Assembly (NCBI RefSeq): GCF_014651055.1
Contig: NZ_BMWD01000010.1
Coordinates: 29,574-93,573, forward strand
Length of the DNA stretch: 64,000 nucleotides
DNA from: Streptomyces fructofermentans
Lineage (GTDB): Bacteria > Actinomycetota > Actinomycetes > Streptomycetales > Streptomycetaceae
Direction: 5' to 3'
Shown here piece after piece: positions 25,028 to 32,790 of the stretch. How positions within the stretch are numbered: the first letter of the stretch is position 1; each line of letters starts with the position of its first letter. The translations under genes were made by a program, and so were the position numbers. Under the pieces are notes generated by a model that was not told the origin of the DNA, made no database searches, and saw only the letters and a list, made by a program, of their open reading frames with translations.

Positions 25028-25942
25028 TTAGAAAGGTCTGTCGCCGACGATCCCCGCGCGCTCCATCCTGCGGACGGCGGGCCAGTAGTCCTGCACGGCG
25101 TAGTGCTGGGTGGAGCGGTTGTCCCAGATCGCGACGCTGTTCGGCTGCCAGCGGAAGCGCACCTGGTACTCGGGGACGGCGGCCTGGCTGATCAGGTAGC
25201 CGAGCAGGTGGCCGGCGCCCGGGGCGTAGTCCTGTCCGAAGCGGACGTTCTCGGGGGTGTGGAAGTTGACGAAGTGCGTCGCGAAGGCGTTGACGAAGAG
25301 GATCTGCTCGCCGGTCTCCGGATGCGTGCGCACCACGGGGTGCTCGGCGTCCGGGAAGCGCTCCCTCAGTTCACGGCGGCGCTCCGCGGGCATCACGGCG
25401 CCGAACGACGCCTCGATGCTGTGCCGGGCGGCCAGGCCCTGGATCTGCGTCTTGATGTGCTCGGGCAGTCTGCGGTAGGCCTCGGCCATGTTGACCCAGA
25501 TGGTGTCGCCGCCCACGGGCGGCGACTCGATACAGCGCAGCACGGCTCCCATGGCCGGTGCCTCGCGCCAGGTCCCGTCCGTGTGCAGCGCGTTCTCGTA
25601 GTGCTCCGGCGGGCTGTCCAGGTCCTTGTAGATGCGGACAAGTCCGGGGTGCTCCGGATCGCTCCCCGCCACCGGGTGGTCCTCCAGCGGGCCGAACCGC
25701 CGGGCGAACGCGACGTGTTCCGCGCGGGTGATGTCCTGGTCGCGCAGGAACAGGACCTTGTGCTGGAGCAGCAGGCTCCTCAGTTCGGCGAACAGGCCGG
25801 CGTCGCGCGAGGCGTCACCGAGGTTCACGCCGGACACTTCGGCGCCGATCGTGCAGGTCAGCTGTTCGGCCTTGAGGGAGCCGAGTGAACTGGAGCGCAC
25901 CAGAGCGGGTGCGCCCTCCGGGTGGCTCAGGGTCTTTTCCAT
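25028..25942 (-). CDS. TauD/TfdA-family Fe(II)/2-oxoglutarate dioxygenase
   Basis: This 304-residue protein is close to E. coli TauD throughout. The iron ligands are His120 and Asp122 ('ENALHTDGTW') and His280 ('IWDNRSTQHYAV'); Arg295 ('MERAGIVGDRPF') should bind 2-oxoglutarate. The enzyme hydroxylates a carbon next to a leaving group or an aliphatic chain, releasing succinate and CO2. TauD relatives act on taurine, sulfonates, alkyl sulfates, phenoxyacids and betaines, so the substrate here is open. It lies between the quinone oxidoreductase and MFS genes in one operon. Confidence 0.93.
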   Translation of the reverse strand: MEKTLSHPEGAPALVRSSSLGSLKAEQLTCTIGAEVSGVNLGDASRDAGLFAELRSLLLQHKVLFLRDQDITRAEHVAFARRFGPLEDHPVAGSDPEHPGLVRIYKDLDSPPEHYENALHTDGTWREAPAMGAVLRCIESPPVGGDTIWVNMAEAYRRLPEHIKTQIQGLAARHSIEASFGAVMPAERRRELRERFPDAEHPVVRTHPETGEQILFVNAFATHFVNFHTPENVRFGQDYAPGAGHLLGYLISQAAVPEYQVRFRWQPNSVAIWDNRSTQHYAVQDYWPAVRRMERAGIVGDRPF

Positions 25943-26051
25943 GGGGCTTCCTCCTGGAGGGGTTCCGGGGTGCGGGGACTTCCGTTCCGTACGGGGCCGG
26001 GGTTCCGCGGAGCGCGGACCCGTGCCGTACGGACGGTGGGCCCCGACGTGC

Positions 26052-27026
26052 TCAGGGGACGAGGACGGACGATCCCGTGGTGTGTCCGGCCTCCAGCTCG
26101 CGGTGCGCCCGGACGGCGTCGGCGAGTTCGTAGCGCTGGTTGACCTCGATCGCGATCCGTCCGGCGGAGACGTGGCCGAACAGCTCGCCCGCGAGTTCGG
26201 CCCGCTCGGCGGGGTCGGCGATGTAGTCGGCGAGCGCCGGCCGGGTCACGAACAGCGAACCCCGCACGGCCAGTTGCATCGCGTCGATCGGGGGGACCGG
26301 CCCGGACGCGGTGCCGAAGCACACGAGCAGACCGCGGCGTCGCAGCGAGGCCAGGGAACCGGCGAAGGTGGTGGCGCCGACGCTGTCGAGGGCGACCGGC
26401 ACCCCTTCGCCGTCGGTCAGCTCCCGCACCCGTTCCGCGACGTTCTCGCGCCGGTAGTGGATGACGTGGTCGCAGCCGTGGGCGCGGGCCAGTTCGGCCT
26501 TCTCCTCGCTGGAGACCGTGCCGATCACGCGGAGTCCGAGCAGCTTCGCCCACTGGCAGACGATCAGTCCGACGCCGCCCGCCGCGGCGGTCAGCAGGAT
26601 CGTGTCTCCTGCCGCCAACGGGGCGATCCTGCGCAGCAGATAGGCGGAGGTGAGACCGCGCATGGTCATGGCCGCGGCGGTCTCGGAGCCGATCGTGTCC
26701 GGCAGCGCGATCAGCGAGTCGGCGGGCATCACGCGTTCGGTGCTGTAGGCGCCGAGCGGGCTGCCGGTGTACGTGACCCGGTCGCCCTCCGCGAATCCGG
26801 TGACACCCTCGCCGACGGCCTCGACGACTCCCGCGCCCTCCACGCCCAGCCCCGCGGGGAGCGGGGCGGGGTACAGGCCGGTGCGGAAGTAGGTGTCGGC
26901 GAAGTTGAGCCCGACGGCTTCGTGCCGGACGCGTACCTCGCCGGGCCCGGGGGCACCGACGACGACCTCCTCCCAGCGAAGGACGTCGGGACCGCCGGTC
27001 TCCTTGAAGCGGATGGCATGCGCCAC
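26052..27026 (-). CDS. NADPH:quinone oxidoreductase (QOR-type MDR)
   Basis: The protein has 324 residues from a GTG at 27026, close to E. coli Qor: 'RFKETGGPDVLRWEEV' at the N-terminus, 'NFADTYFRTGLYPAPLPAGLGVEGAGVVEAVG', and the nucleotide-binding 'LLTAAAGGVGLIVCQWAKLLGLRVIGTVSS'. No zinc ligands are present. In this operon it may reduce an enone or aldehyde intermediate between the dioxygenase and the beta-keto-acid cleavage step, though Qor proteins often have broad specificity. Confidence 0.92.
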   Translation of the reverse strand: MAHAIRFKETGGPDVLRWEEVVVGAPGPGEVRVRHEAVGLNFADTYFRTGLYPAPLPAGLGVEGAGVVEAVGEGVTGFAEGDRVTYTGSPLGAYSTERVMPADSLIALPDTIGSETAAAMTMRGLTSAYLLRRIAPLAAGDTILLTAAAGGVGLIVCQWAKLLGLRVIGTVSSEEKAELARAHGCDHVIHYRRENVAERVRELTDGEGVPVALDSVGATTFAGSLASLRRRGLLVCFGTASGPVPPIDAMQLAVRGSLFVTRPALADYIADPAERAELAGELFGHVSAGRIAIEVNQRYELADAVRAHRELEAGHTTGSSVLVP

Positions 27027-27177
27027 GGTGGGACTCCGTTGCTGGTGGGCGGCCGTGGGGGGAGGCACGGCCGCGCGGGGGACAGGGGTGTCGGGGATGC
27101 GGGGGCGGCGGCCCTGGTGCGGGACCCGCGAGTCCGGAGCCCGCTGTCCGGAGCTCCGGGACCCACGGCCCGCCCGA

Positions 27178-28239
27178 CTAGGCCTGCTTGCGGTCGCGCA
27201 GCATGAAACCGCGCTCGCCGGGGCGGCGGTTGGGCACCATGCCGAGCTGCGCCAGCGTCTCGTCGGCGTCCGCGTAGTACTCGCCGATCTTGTAGATCTT
27301 GCGGGCCTCCGCGCCGCTCGCGATGTCACGGCCGAGCGTCTCTGCGATCCGGACCATCTGCTCGATCTGCTGCACGGAGGTCATCCGCTCGCCCTTGCGG
27401 CCCCACAGGTTGTCCTCGTTGCCGACCCTGACGTGCTGGCCGAGCGCGATGCCGATGGTGTTCATCGGTGCCACCGCGCGCATCGAGCTCTCGATGGTGA
27501 GTACGGCGCCGTCGGGGACGCGGCGGATGAACTCGACGAGGTCGGCGGGGTGGCGGCCCGCGAAACCGCCGCCGATGGCCACGTAGTTGAGGATCAGCGG
27601 GCCCGTGTAGACACCGGAGCGGATCAGCCGCTCCACGGTCTCCAGCTGTGCCAGGGTGGCGAGTTGGAAGTGCGGCTGGATGCCGCTCGCCAGCAGCCGC
27701 TTGAGGTGCTCGAGGTAGAAGTCCGGCCCTGCCTCGACCACCATGTCGCGGTACGCGCGGTAGTAGTCGGGCTTCGCGATCGACGTGCCCGCGAGGTCGT
27801 CGTCGTTCATGATCTCGACGATGTTCATCTGGCTCGTGTTGATCGCGATCGTCACCTGGTCGGGTGCCGGCGTCAGATCGGCCAGCAGGTGACGGGTGTC
27901 GTAGGCGAGCCACTTGGCGTCGGACCCCTCGCCCTCCGGGGCGAAGGAGATCGACCCGCCGATCTGCAGGACCATGTCGGGCACGGCCTCACGCAGCCGG
28001 CCCAGCAGTTCGTTGAACATGGACATCCGCTTGGAGCCCTTGCCGTCCAACTCCCGCACGTGGATGTGCAGGACCGTGGCGCCGGCGTTGTAGCAGTCGA
28101 CCGCCGCCTGGACGTGCTCGTCCATCGTCAGGGGCAGGTCGTCGGCGTCGCCGGGCAGCCACTCGGGTCCGTAGGGGGCGGCCTGGACAACCAGCTTTTC
28201 CTGGTTCTCCGGGAAGAGTGAGTCGTCGTGGAAGTGCAC
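27178..28239 (-). CDS. Beta-keto acid cleavage enzyme (BKACE, formerly DUF849)
   Basis: This 353-residue TIM-barrel enzyme starts at a GTG after AAGGAGA. BKACE enzymes condense a beta-keto acid with acetyl-CoA and split it to acetoacetate and a new acyl-CoA. The zinc ligands His58 and His60 ('LHIHVRE') and the Glu of 'GQHVRVGNEDNLW' are visible, as is the 'TIESSMRAVAPMNTIGIALG' barrel strand. It is the first gene of the leftward operon ending in acetoacetyl-CoA synthetase. Known members act in lysine fermentation (3-keto-5-aminohexanoate) and carnitine breakdown; which beta-keto acid is used here is not known. Confidence 0.92.
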   Translation of the reverse strand: MHFHDDSLFPENQEKLVVQAAPYGPEWLPGDADDLPLTMDEHVQAAVDCYNAGATVLHIHVRELDGKGSKRMSMFNELLGRLREAVPDMVLQIGGSISFAPEGEGSDAKWLAYDTRHLLADLTPAPDQVTIAINTSQMNIVEIMNDDDLAGTSIAKPDYYRAYRDMVVEAGPDFYLEHLKRLLASGIQPHFQLATLAQLETVERLIRSGVYTGPLILNYVAIGGGFAGRHPADLVEFIRRVPDGAVLTIESSMRAVAPMNTIGIALGQHVRVGNEDNLWGRKGERMTSVQQIEQMVRIAETLGRDIASGAEARKIYKIGEYYADADETLAQLGMVPNRRPGERGFMLRDRKQA

Positions 28240-28691
28240 GTTCCGTCTCCTTCGTCGGATCGGTGATCGCTCGCCTTCGCGCCGTCCGTGCACGTGCGCG
28301 GCCTGGGCCGCGGTGACGGTGGCAGGGCGGGGATCGGAGCGGGTCGCGGGGAATCCGGGCCGGCGGGCCCGGTGGCGGCCGGCCGCTCAGGAGGCGCCGG
28401 GCCGGGGGAGTGTGCCGACCCGGCCTCCGGAGGCCGACCGCTCTTCGGTGCGGTGGTGAAACCGTAGGGCTGGGAACGGCTCGCTGTTTGACCTGTCGGG
28501 ACGGCCGACTTGTCATTCAGGGACATGGCGTGGCCCCGCGTGCCGGGCCGCACCGATTTACGGGCGGAGGCCCGGCGGTCACGCCCGGGCCCGGTGCCGC
28601 AAGCGGTTCAGGACCCCGTCCCGTGCCGCGGGCCGAGGGGCAGCCCCCGTCCGGTACCGAGCGCGGTTCCGCCCCGCCCGGTGCTGTGCCG
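28240..28691. other. Intergenic region carrying the BKACE operon promoter
   Basis: About 450 bp upstream of the leftward BKACE operon and downstream of the AraC regulator contain no ORF with a believable start and composition. The AT-richest patch (28490-28530) has TTGACC and TTGTCATT-like segments where a promoter or regulator site might lie, but I cannot assign one. A GC-rich inverted repeat (GGCCGGC/GCCGGCC) is near 28368-28390. Confidence 0.3.
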
Positions 28692-28724
28692 CGGGCCCGC
28701 CCGTCCGCTGTGCGGGCGGCCCCG
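28692..28724 (-). terminator. Probable terminator of the AraC regulator gene
   Basis: CGGGCCCGCCCG (28692-28703) pairs with CGGGCGGCCCCG (28713-28724) with one mismatch around a 9-base loop, a 12-bp stem starting 16 bp past the stop codon of the AraC gene. There is no U tract, as is common for this GC-rich group. Confidence 0.6.
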
Positions 28725-28739
28725 CGCCGCCGTTCGGGG

Positions 28740-29762
28740 TCAGCCCTCGTCGACGGGCAGCGCCCGTTCGGCGCGCGTACGCCACTGCCGTGCGCTGCAC
28801 CCGAACTGTCCGCCGAACCACCGCGAGAACGCGCTCAGCGAGGAGAAGCCCAGCAGGTCGGAGATCTCGGTCAGTGAACGGCGTGGATTGGCCACCATCT
28901 GTTCCGCGAGCTGGGTGCGGGTGGTGTTGAGCAGCGAGGAGAACGTCTCGCCCGACGCCTCCAGTTGCCGGTGGACCGTGCGCCGGTCGACGCCGAGGCT
29001 GCGCGCGATCTGCTCTACGGAGCAGCGTCCGGTGGGGAGCAGCACCTCGATCAGCTCCCGCACCCGGTCCGCGACCGTGGTGTCCCGGGGGACGGCGATC
29101 GCGTCGAAGTACTGACGGGCGTACGTGCGCAGCAGCGGGTCCGCCATCGCGTTGGGCGCGTCCAGCTCGTCGGCGTACAGCACGATGGCGTCGTACTCGC
29201 GGCCGAACTCCACGGAGGACCCGAACAGGCGGCGGTGGGTCGCGGGGTCCGCCGGCGCGGAGTGCCGGAACCACACGGAAAGGGGCTGCCACCGGGGGGA
29301 GAGGAAGCCCCGCAGGATGCGGTGGAAGGCGGCGACGACGAGTTCGGTCGCCTGCCGGGAGGGCATCGTCTCGCCGAGCAGCAGGTCCACCTTGAGGGTG
29401 GCGAGGCCGTCCCCCTCGGACAGCCGGGTGTGCAGCAGCTCGTTGTACATGTGCTCGTGGCGCAGGAGCATGCCGAGGGCGCTGCGCACGTCCGGCTCCT
29501 CGCGGACGACCAGGCTGATCGGACCGAGGTTGGAGAAGCGGCGCAGCTCCGCGAGGAGCAGTCCGAAGTCCTCGTGCCGCGACGCCGCCGCCGAGAGCTC
29601 CAGGAGCTGCACCGCGGCCGTCCCGGAGATCCACCGGTCCTGCACCGCGAGCGCGGCGGTGTCCAGGCCCACCCGCTTCATCAGCGCCTGGGGGTCGATC
29701 CCCAGGGAGCGGCTCAGCTCGACGTAACCGGTCAGGGCCGCGGTGCGGACCAGTGGCCTCAT
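28740..29762 (-). CDS. AraC-family regulator (OruR-like, Arabinose_bd N-terminus)
   Basis: The protein has 340 residues. The N-terminal domain (about 1-210, 'GYVELSRSLGIDPQALMKRVGLDTAAL') is the effector domain of OruR/ArgR-like AraC regulators. The C-terminal AraC HTH (about 240-335) has two helix-turn-helix units ('VEQIARSLGVDRRTVHRQLEASGETFSSLL' and 'LTEISDLLGFSSLSAFSRWFGGQFGCSARQWR'). It sits between the BKACE operon and the divergent dioxygenase gene, so it is the likely pathway-specific activator of both. The ATG at 29762 matches the family start. Confidence 0.92.
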   Translation of the reverse strand: MRPLVRTAALTGYVELSRSLGIDPQALMKRVGLDTAALAVQDRWISGTAAVQLLELSAAASRHEDFGLLLAELRRFSNLGPISLVVREEPDVRSALGMLLRHEHMYNELLHTRLSEGDGLATLKVDLLLGETMPSRQATELVVAAFHRILRGFLSPRWQPLSVWFRHSAPADPATHRRLFGSSVEFGREYDAIVLYADELDAPNAMADPLLRTYARQYFDAIAVPRDTTVADRVRELIEVLLPTGRCSVEQIARSLGVDRRTVHRQLEASGETFSSLLNTTRTQLAEQMVANPRRSLTEISDLLGFSSLSAFSRWFGGQFGCSARQWRTRAERALPVDEG

Positions 29763-29932
29763 GGTGCGACTCCTCGGACGGATGTCCCCAGAAGTTAAGT
29801 CCACTGTCACGTGAGGTCAAGCAAAGTCGAGAAGTGCGTCCTAGCATGCCGTTCCACGGTCCGGAAACGGAGCACGGCGGCGCCCCGGACCGCTCTGCGG
29901 CCCGAGGATGCCGAGATCGTACGGAGGCGGAC
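29763..29932. promoter_or_regulatory. Divergent promoter region of araC-like and dioxygenase genes
   Basis: This 170-bp region holds an AT-richer stretch (29790-29835) with the palindrome TCACGTGA (29807-29814) and an adjacent GTCAAGCAAAGTC segment. AraC regulators usually bind tandem half-sites; I cannot identify a convincing pair. GGAGG before 29933 is the ribosome site of the rightward dioxygenase gene. Confidence 0.35.
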
Positions 29933-31027
29933 ATGGCAGGCACGGCGACGCCGGACGGGCACACACCGGTGCCCTGCACCGGCCCGGCAGTGTGGCGTGG
30001 GCCCGAGCTCACGCCGGACGAGTGGACCGTGCGGCTCGGCGAGCGGCAGGTGGGCGAACTGGCCGCCGCCCTGCGCACGGCCCGCGGCCGCGGCGGCACC
30101 CTGCTGAGGACCACCGCCGCCGACTTCCCGCTCCCCACCCTCGCCGCGGACCTCGCACGGATCTCCACCACCCTGGCCACCGGAACGGGGTTCGCGCTCG
30201 TCCGGGGCATCCCCGTCGAACGCCTCACCGAGGCCGACGCGAGCGGCGTCCTCTGGGGCATCGGGCAGCACCTGGGACGGCCCGTGTCGCAGAACGCCGA
30301 CGGGCACATGCTCGGCCATGTGCGCGACACGGGCCGCAGCCTCGCCGACCCGTCGACGCGCGGCTACCAGACCCGCGAGGCGGTGCCCTTCCACAACGAC
30401 GCGTCCGACGTGCTCGCGCTGCTGTGCCTGCGGACGGCCCGGTCGGGCGGCCGTACGTCACTGGTCAGCTCCGCCGCGGTGCACAACGCCGTGCTCGAAC
30501 GGCGCCCCGACCTCGCCGCCCGCCTGTACCGCACCCACTGCACCGACCGGCGGGACGAGCACGGCCCCGGCGAACCGCCCTGCACGCGGGCCCCCATCGC
30601 GGTCCGGCTTCCCGGCGGAGGGCTGAGCATGCGCTACAACCGCTGCTATCTGGAGTCCGCGCAGCGCTTCCCCGAGGTGCCCCGACTGGAGCCGGCGGAC
30701 ACCGAACTCCACGACCTCGTCGACGCGCTCGCCGCCTCGCCCGGGCTGCGCCTCGACCTCGACGCGGAACCCGGGGACCTGCTCCTCCTCAACAACCACA
30801 CGGTCATGCACGCCCGCTCGGCGTTCCAGGACTTCCACGAGCCCGACCGCGCCCGGCACCTGCTCCGGCTGTGGCTGGACACCGGCTACGGCACCACGAC
30901 GGAGGCCGCCCGCCGGGGGATCACCCCGCGCGACGTGATCCGGCCCCGCAACCAGGTGCCGGAACCCCGGCACGCGGTCGCCGTTCCCCGGCGCCCGGCG
31001 TCCCCGACCGACCGGCACGCCCACTGA
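29933..31027 (+). CDS. Second TauD/TfdA-superfamily Fe(II)/2-oxoglutarate oxygenase (clavaminate synthase-like)
   Basis: The protein has 364 residues. The iron ligands are His154, Asp156 ('VPFHNDASDV') and His293 ('NNHTVMHARSAFQD'); Arg312 ('RHLLRLWLD') would bind 2-oxoglutarate. The HARSAF motif and overall length place it nearer the clavaminate synthase and asparagine-oxygenase side of the superfamily than TauD at 25028. It starts at an ATG after ACGGAGG. It is followed by a CoA ligase (153-bp gap) and is divergent from the AraC gene. The substrate is unknown; a link to the leftward catabolic operon is inferred. Confidence 0.88.
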   Translation: MAGTATPDGHTPVPCTGPAVWRGPELTPDEWTVRLGERQVGELAAALRTARGRGGTLLRTTAADFPLPTLAADLARISTTLATGTGFALVRGIPVERLTEADASGVLWGIGQHLGRPVSQNADGHMLGHVRDTGRSLADPSTRGYQTREAVPFHNDASDVLALLCLRTARSGGRTSLVSSAAVHNAVLERRPDLAARLYRTHCTDRRDEHGPGEPPCTRAPIAVRLPGGGLSMRYNRCYLESAQRFPEVPRLEPADTELHDLVDALAASPGLRLDLDAEPGDLLLLNNHTVMHARSAFQDFHEPDRARHLLRLWLDTGYGTTTEAARRGITPRDVIRPRNQVPEPRHAVAVPRRPASPTDRHAH

Positions 31028-31180
31028 CCCGCACCCCGATCCGACCGGCCGGCACGCCGACCCACTCGTGGGTCCGCCGCCGCAGCGCGGGTCCTTCACC
31101 GTCCGGCCGGTCCGTCACCGACCCGCGCGGGCGCGCCACGCCCGAACCCTGGGCCGACCCGCCTCACAAGGAGAACAGCC

Positions 31181-32725
31181 ATGACCAACCTCGTCACGTT
31201 CCTGGTGGACTCGGCCGCCGCGTACGGCGACCGTGTCGCCGTACGGCACGACGACACCACGCTGACCTACGCCGAACTCGACGACGCGAGCGCCCGGGTC
31301 GCGGCCCTCCTGCGCGCCCGCGGCCTCGAACCGGGGGACCGCGTCGCGCTCACCATGCCCAACGTGCCGCTCTTCCCGGTCGCCTACTACGGCGTCCTGC
31401 GGGCGGGCGGCGTGGTCGTGCCGATGAACCCCCTGCTCAAGGCGCGCGAGGTGGCGTTCACCCTGCGCGACTGCGGGGCACGGTTCGCCCTGGTCCACCC
31501 GCTGTTCGAGGACGAGGTCGCCGAGGCGGCCACCGGGACGGGCACCGAGTGCCTGGTCACCGAACCGACCGCGTTCCACGCACTGCTGAGCGGCACCGAA
31601 CCGATGCCCCGGATCGTCGAGCGGGCCGACCAGGACACCGCGCTCATCCTCTACACCTCGGGCACCACCGGTACTCCCAAGGGCGCCGAACTCACGCACC
31701 GCAACCTGATCCGCAACACGGCCACCACACGCGAGACCCTGCTCCAGGCGGGCCCCGACGACGTGCTGTTCGGCGGGCTCCCGCTGTTCCACGCCTTCGG
31801 GCAGACCTGCGCGCTCAACACGGCCGTGGCCGCCGGCGCCACGCTCACGCTCCTGCCGAGGTTCGACCCGCTACGCGCCCTGGAGATCATGGCGCGCGAC
31901 GGCGTCACCGTGTTCCTCGGAGTGCCGACCATGTACGCCGCGCTGCTGCACGCCGAGTTGCCCGAGGGATTCGACGCCTCCCGGCTGCGGCTCGCGGTGT
32001 CCGGCGGCGCGGCCCTCCCGGTCGAGGTGCTGCACGGCTTCGAGCGCCGCTTCGGCGCCGTCGTGCTGGAGGGCTACGGGCTGTCGGAGACCTCGCCGGT
32101 GGCCGCCTTCAACCACCCCGGCCGGCCCCGCAGGGCGGGCTCGATCGGGACACCTCTCCGGGGCGTCGAGATGCGGCTCCTCAGCGACGACGGCCGCGAG
32201 GTCGCGCAGGGCGGCGTCGGGGAGATCGCCATCCGCGGCGAGAACGTGATGAAGGGGTACTGGCGCCGCCCCGAGGCGACCGCCGACGCGGTGCGCGACG
32301 GCTGGTTCCGCACCGGGGACCTGGCCCGTGTGGACGAGGACGGGTTCTTCTTCATCGTCGACCGCAAGAAGGACATGATCATCCGCGGCGGGTACAACGT
32401 CTACCCGCGCGAGGTCGAGGAGGTGCTGTACGAGCACCCGGCCGTCGCCGAGGCCGCGGTCGTGGGCGTCGCGCACGCCACGCACGGTGAGGAGATCGCG
32501 GCGGTCGTCACGCTCAGGCCGGGCGCGCGGGCGACGGCCGAGGAGATCCGGGACCACGTCAAGGAGCGGGTGGCGGCCTACAAGTACCCGCGCATCGTCC
32601 GCTTCACCACCGAACTCCCCAAGGGGCCGACCGGCAAGATCCTCAAGCGCGAGATCTCCGTCGACTCCGCCGATCCGTCCGGAACGGCCGGGCCCGCCGC
32701 CCGACCGGGTCCCGCCGGGGCGTGA
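31181..32725 (+). CDS. Long-chain/aryl acyl-CoA ligase (ANL superfamily)
   Basis: The 514-residue enzyme has the full set of ANL motifs: 'LILYTSGTTGTPKGAELTH' (A3), 'LEGYGLSETSP' (A5), 'GWFRTGDLARVDEDGFFFIVDRKKDMIIRGGYNVYPREVE' (A7-A8) and 'KGPTGKILKREI' with the catalytic Lys. It activates a carboxylic acid as an adenylate and transfers it to CoA. Its position behind the oxygenase and beside the BKACE operon suggests it activates an acid of the same pathway. AAGGAGA precedes the ATG. Confidence 0.92.
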   Translation: MTNLVTFLVDSAAAYGDRVAVRHDDTTLTYAELDDASARVAALLRARGLEPGDRVALTMPNVPLFPVAYYGVLRAGGVVVPMNPLLKAREVAFTLRDCGARFALVHPLFEDEVAEAATGTGTECLVTEPTAFHALLSGTEPMPRIVERADQDTALILYTSGTTGTPKGAELTHRNLIRNTATTRETLLQAGPDDVLFGGLPLFHAFGQTCALNTAVAAGATLTLLPRFDPLRALEIMARDGVTVFLGVPTMYAALLHAELPEGFDASRLRLAVSGGAALPVEVLHGFERRFGAVVLEGYGLSETSPVAAFNHPGRPRRAGSIGTPLRGVEMRLLSDDGREVAQGGVGEIAIRGENVMKGYWRRPEATADAVRDGWFRTGDLARVDEDGFFFIVDRKKDMIIRGGYNVYPREVEEVLYEHPAVAEAAVVGVAHATHGEEIAAVVTLRPGARATAEEIRDHVKERVAAYKYPRIVRFTTELPKGPTGKILKREISVDSADPSGTAGPAARPGPAGA

Positions 32726-32790
32726 CCGCCGGTGTGTTGGTGGCGGCCGGGCCCCTCGCCGCACCTCGTGGGCGAGGGTCCGTGACGGCG

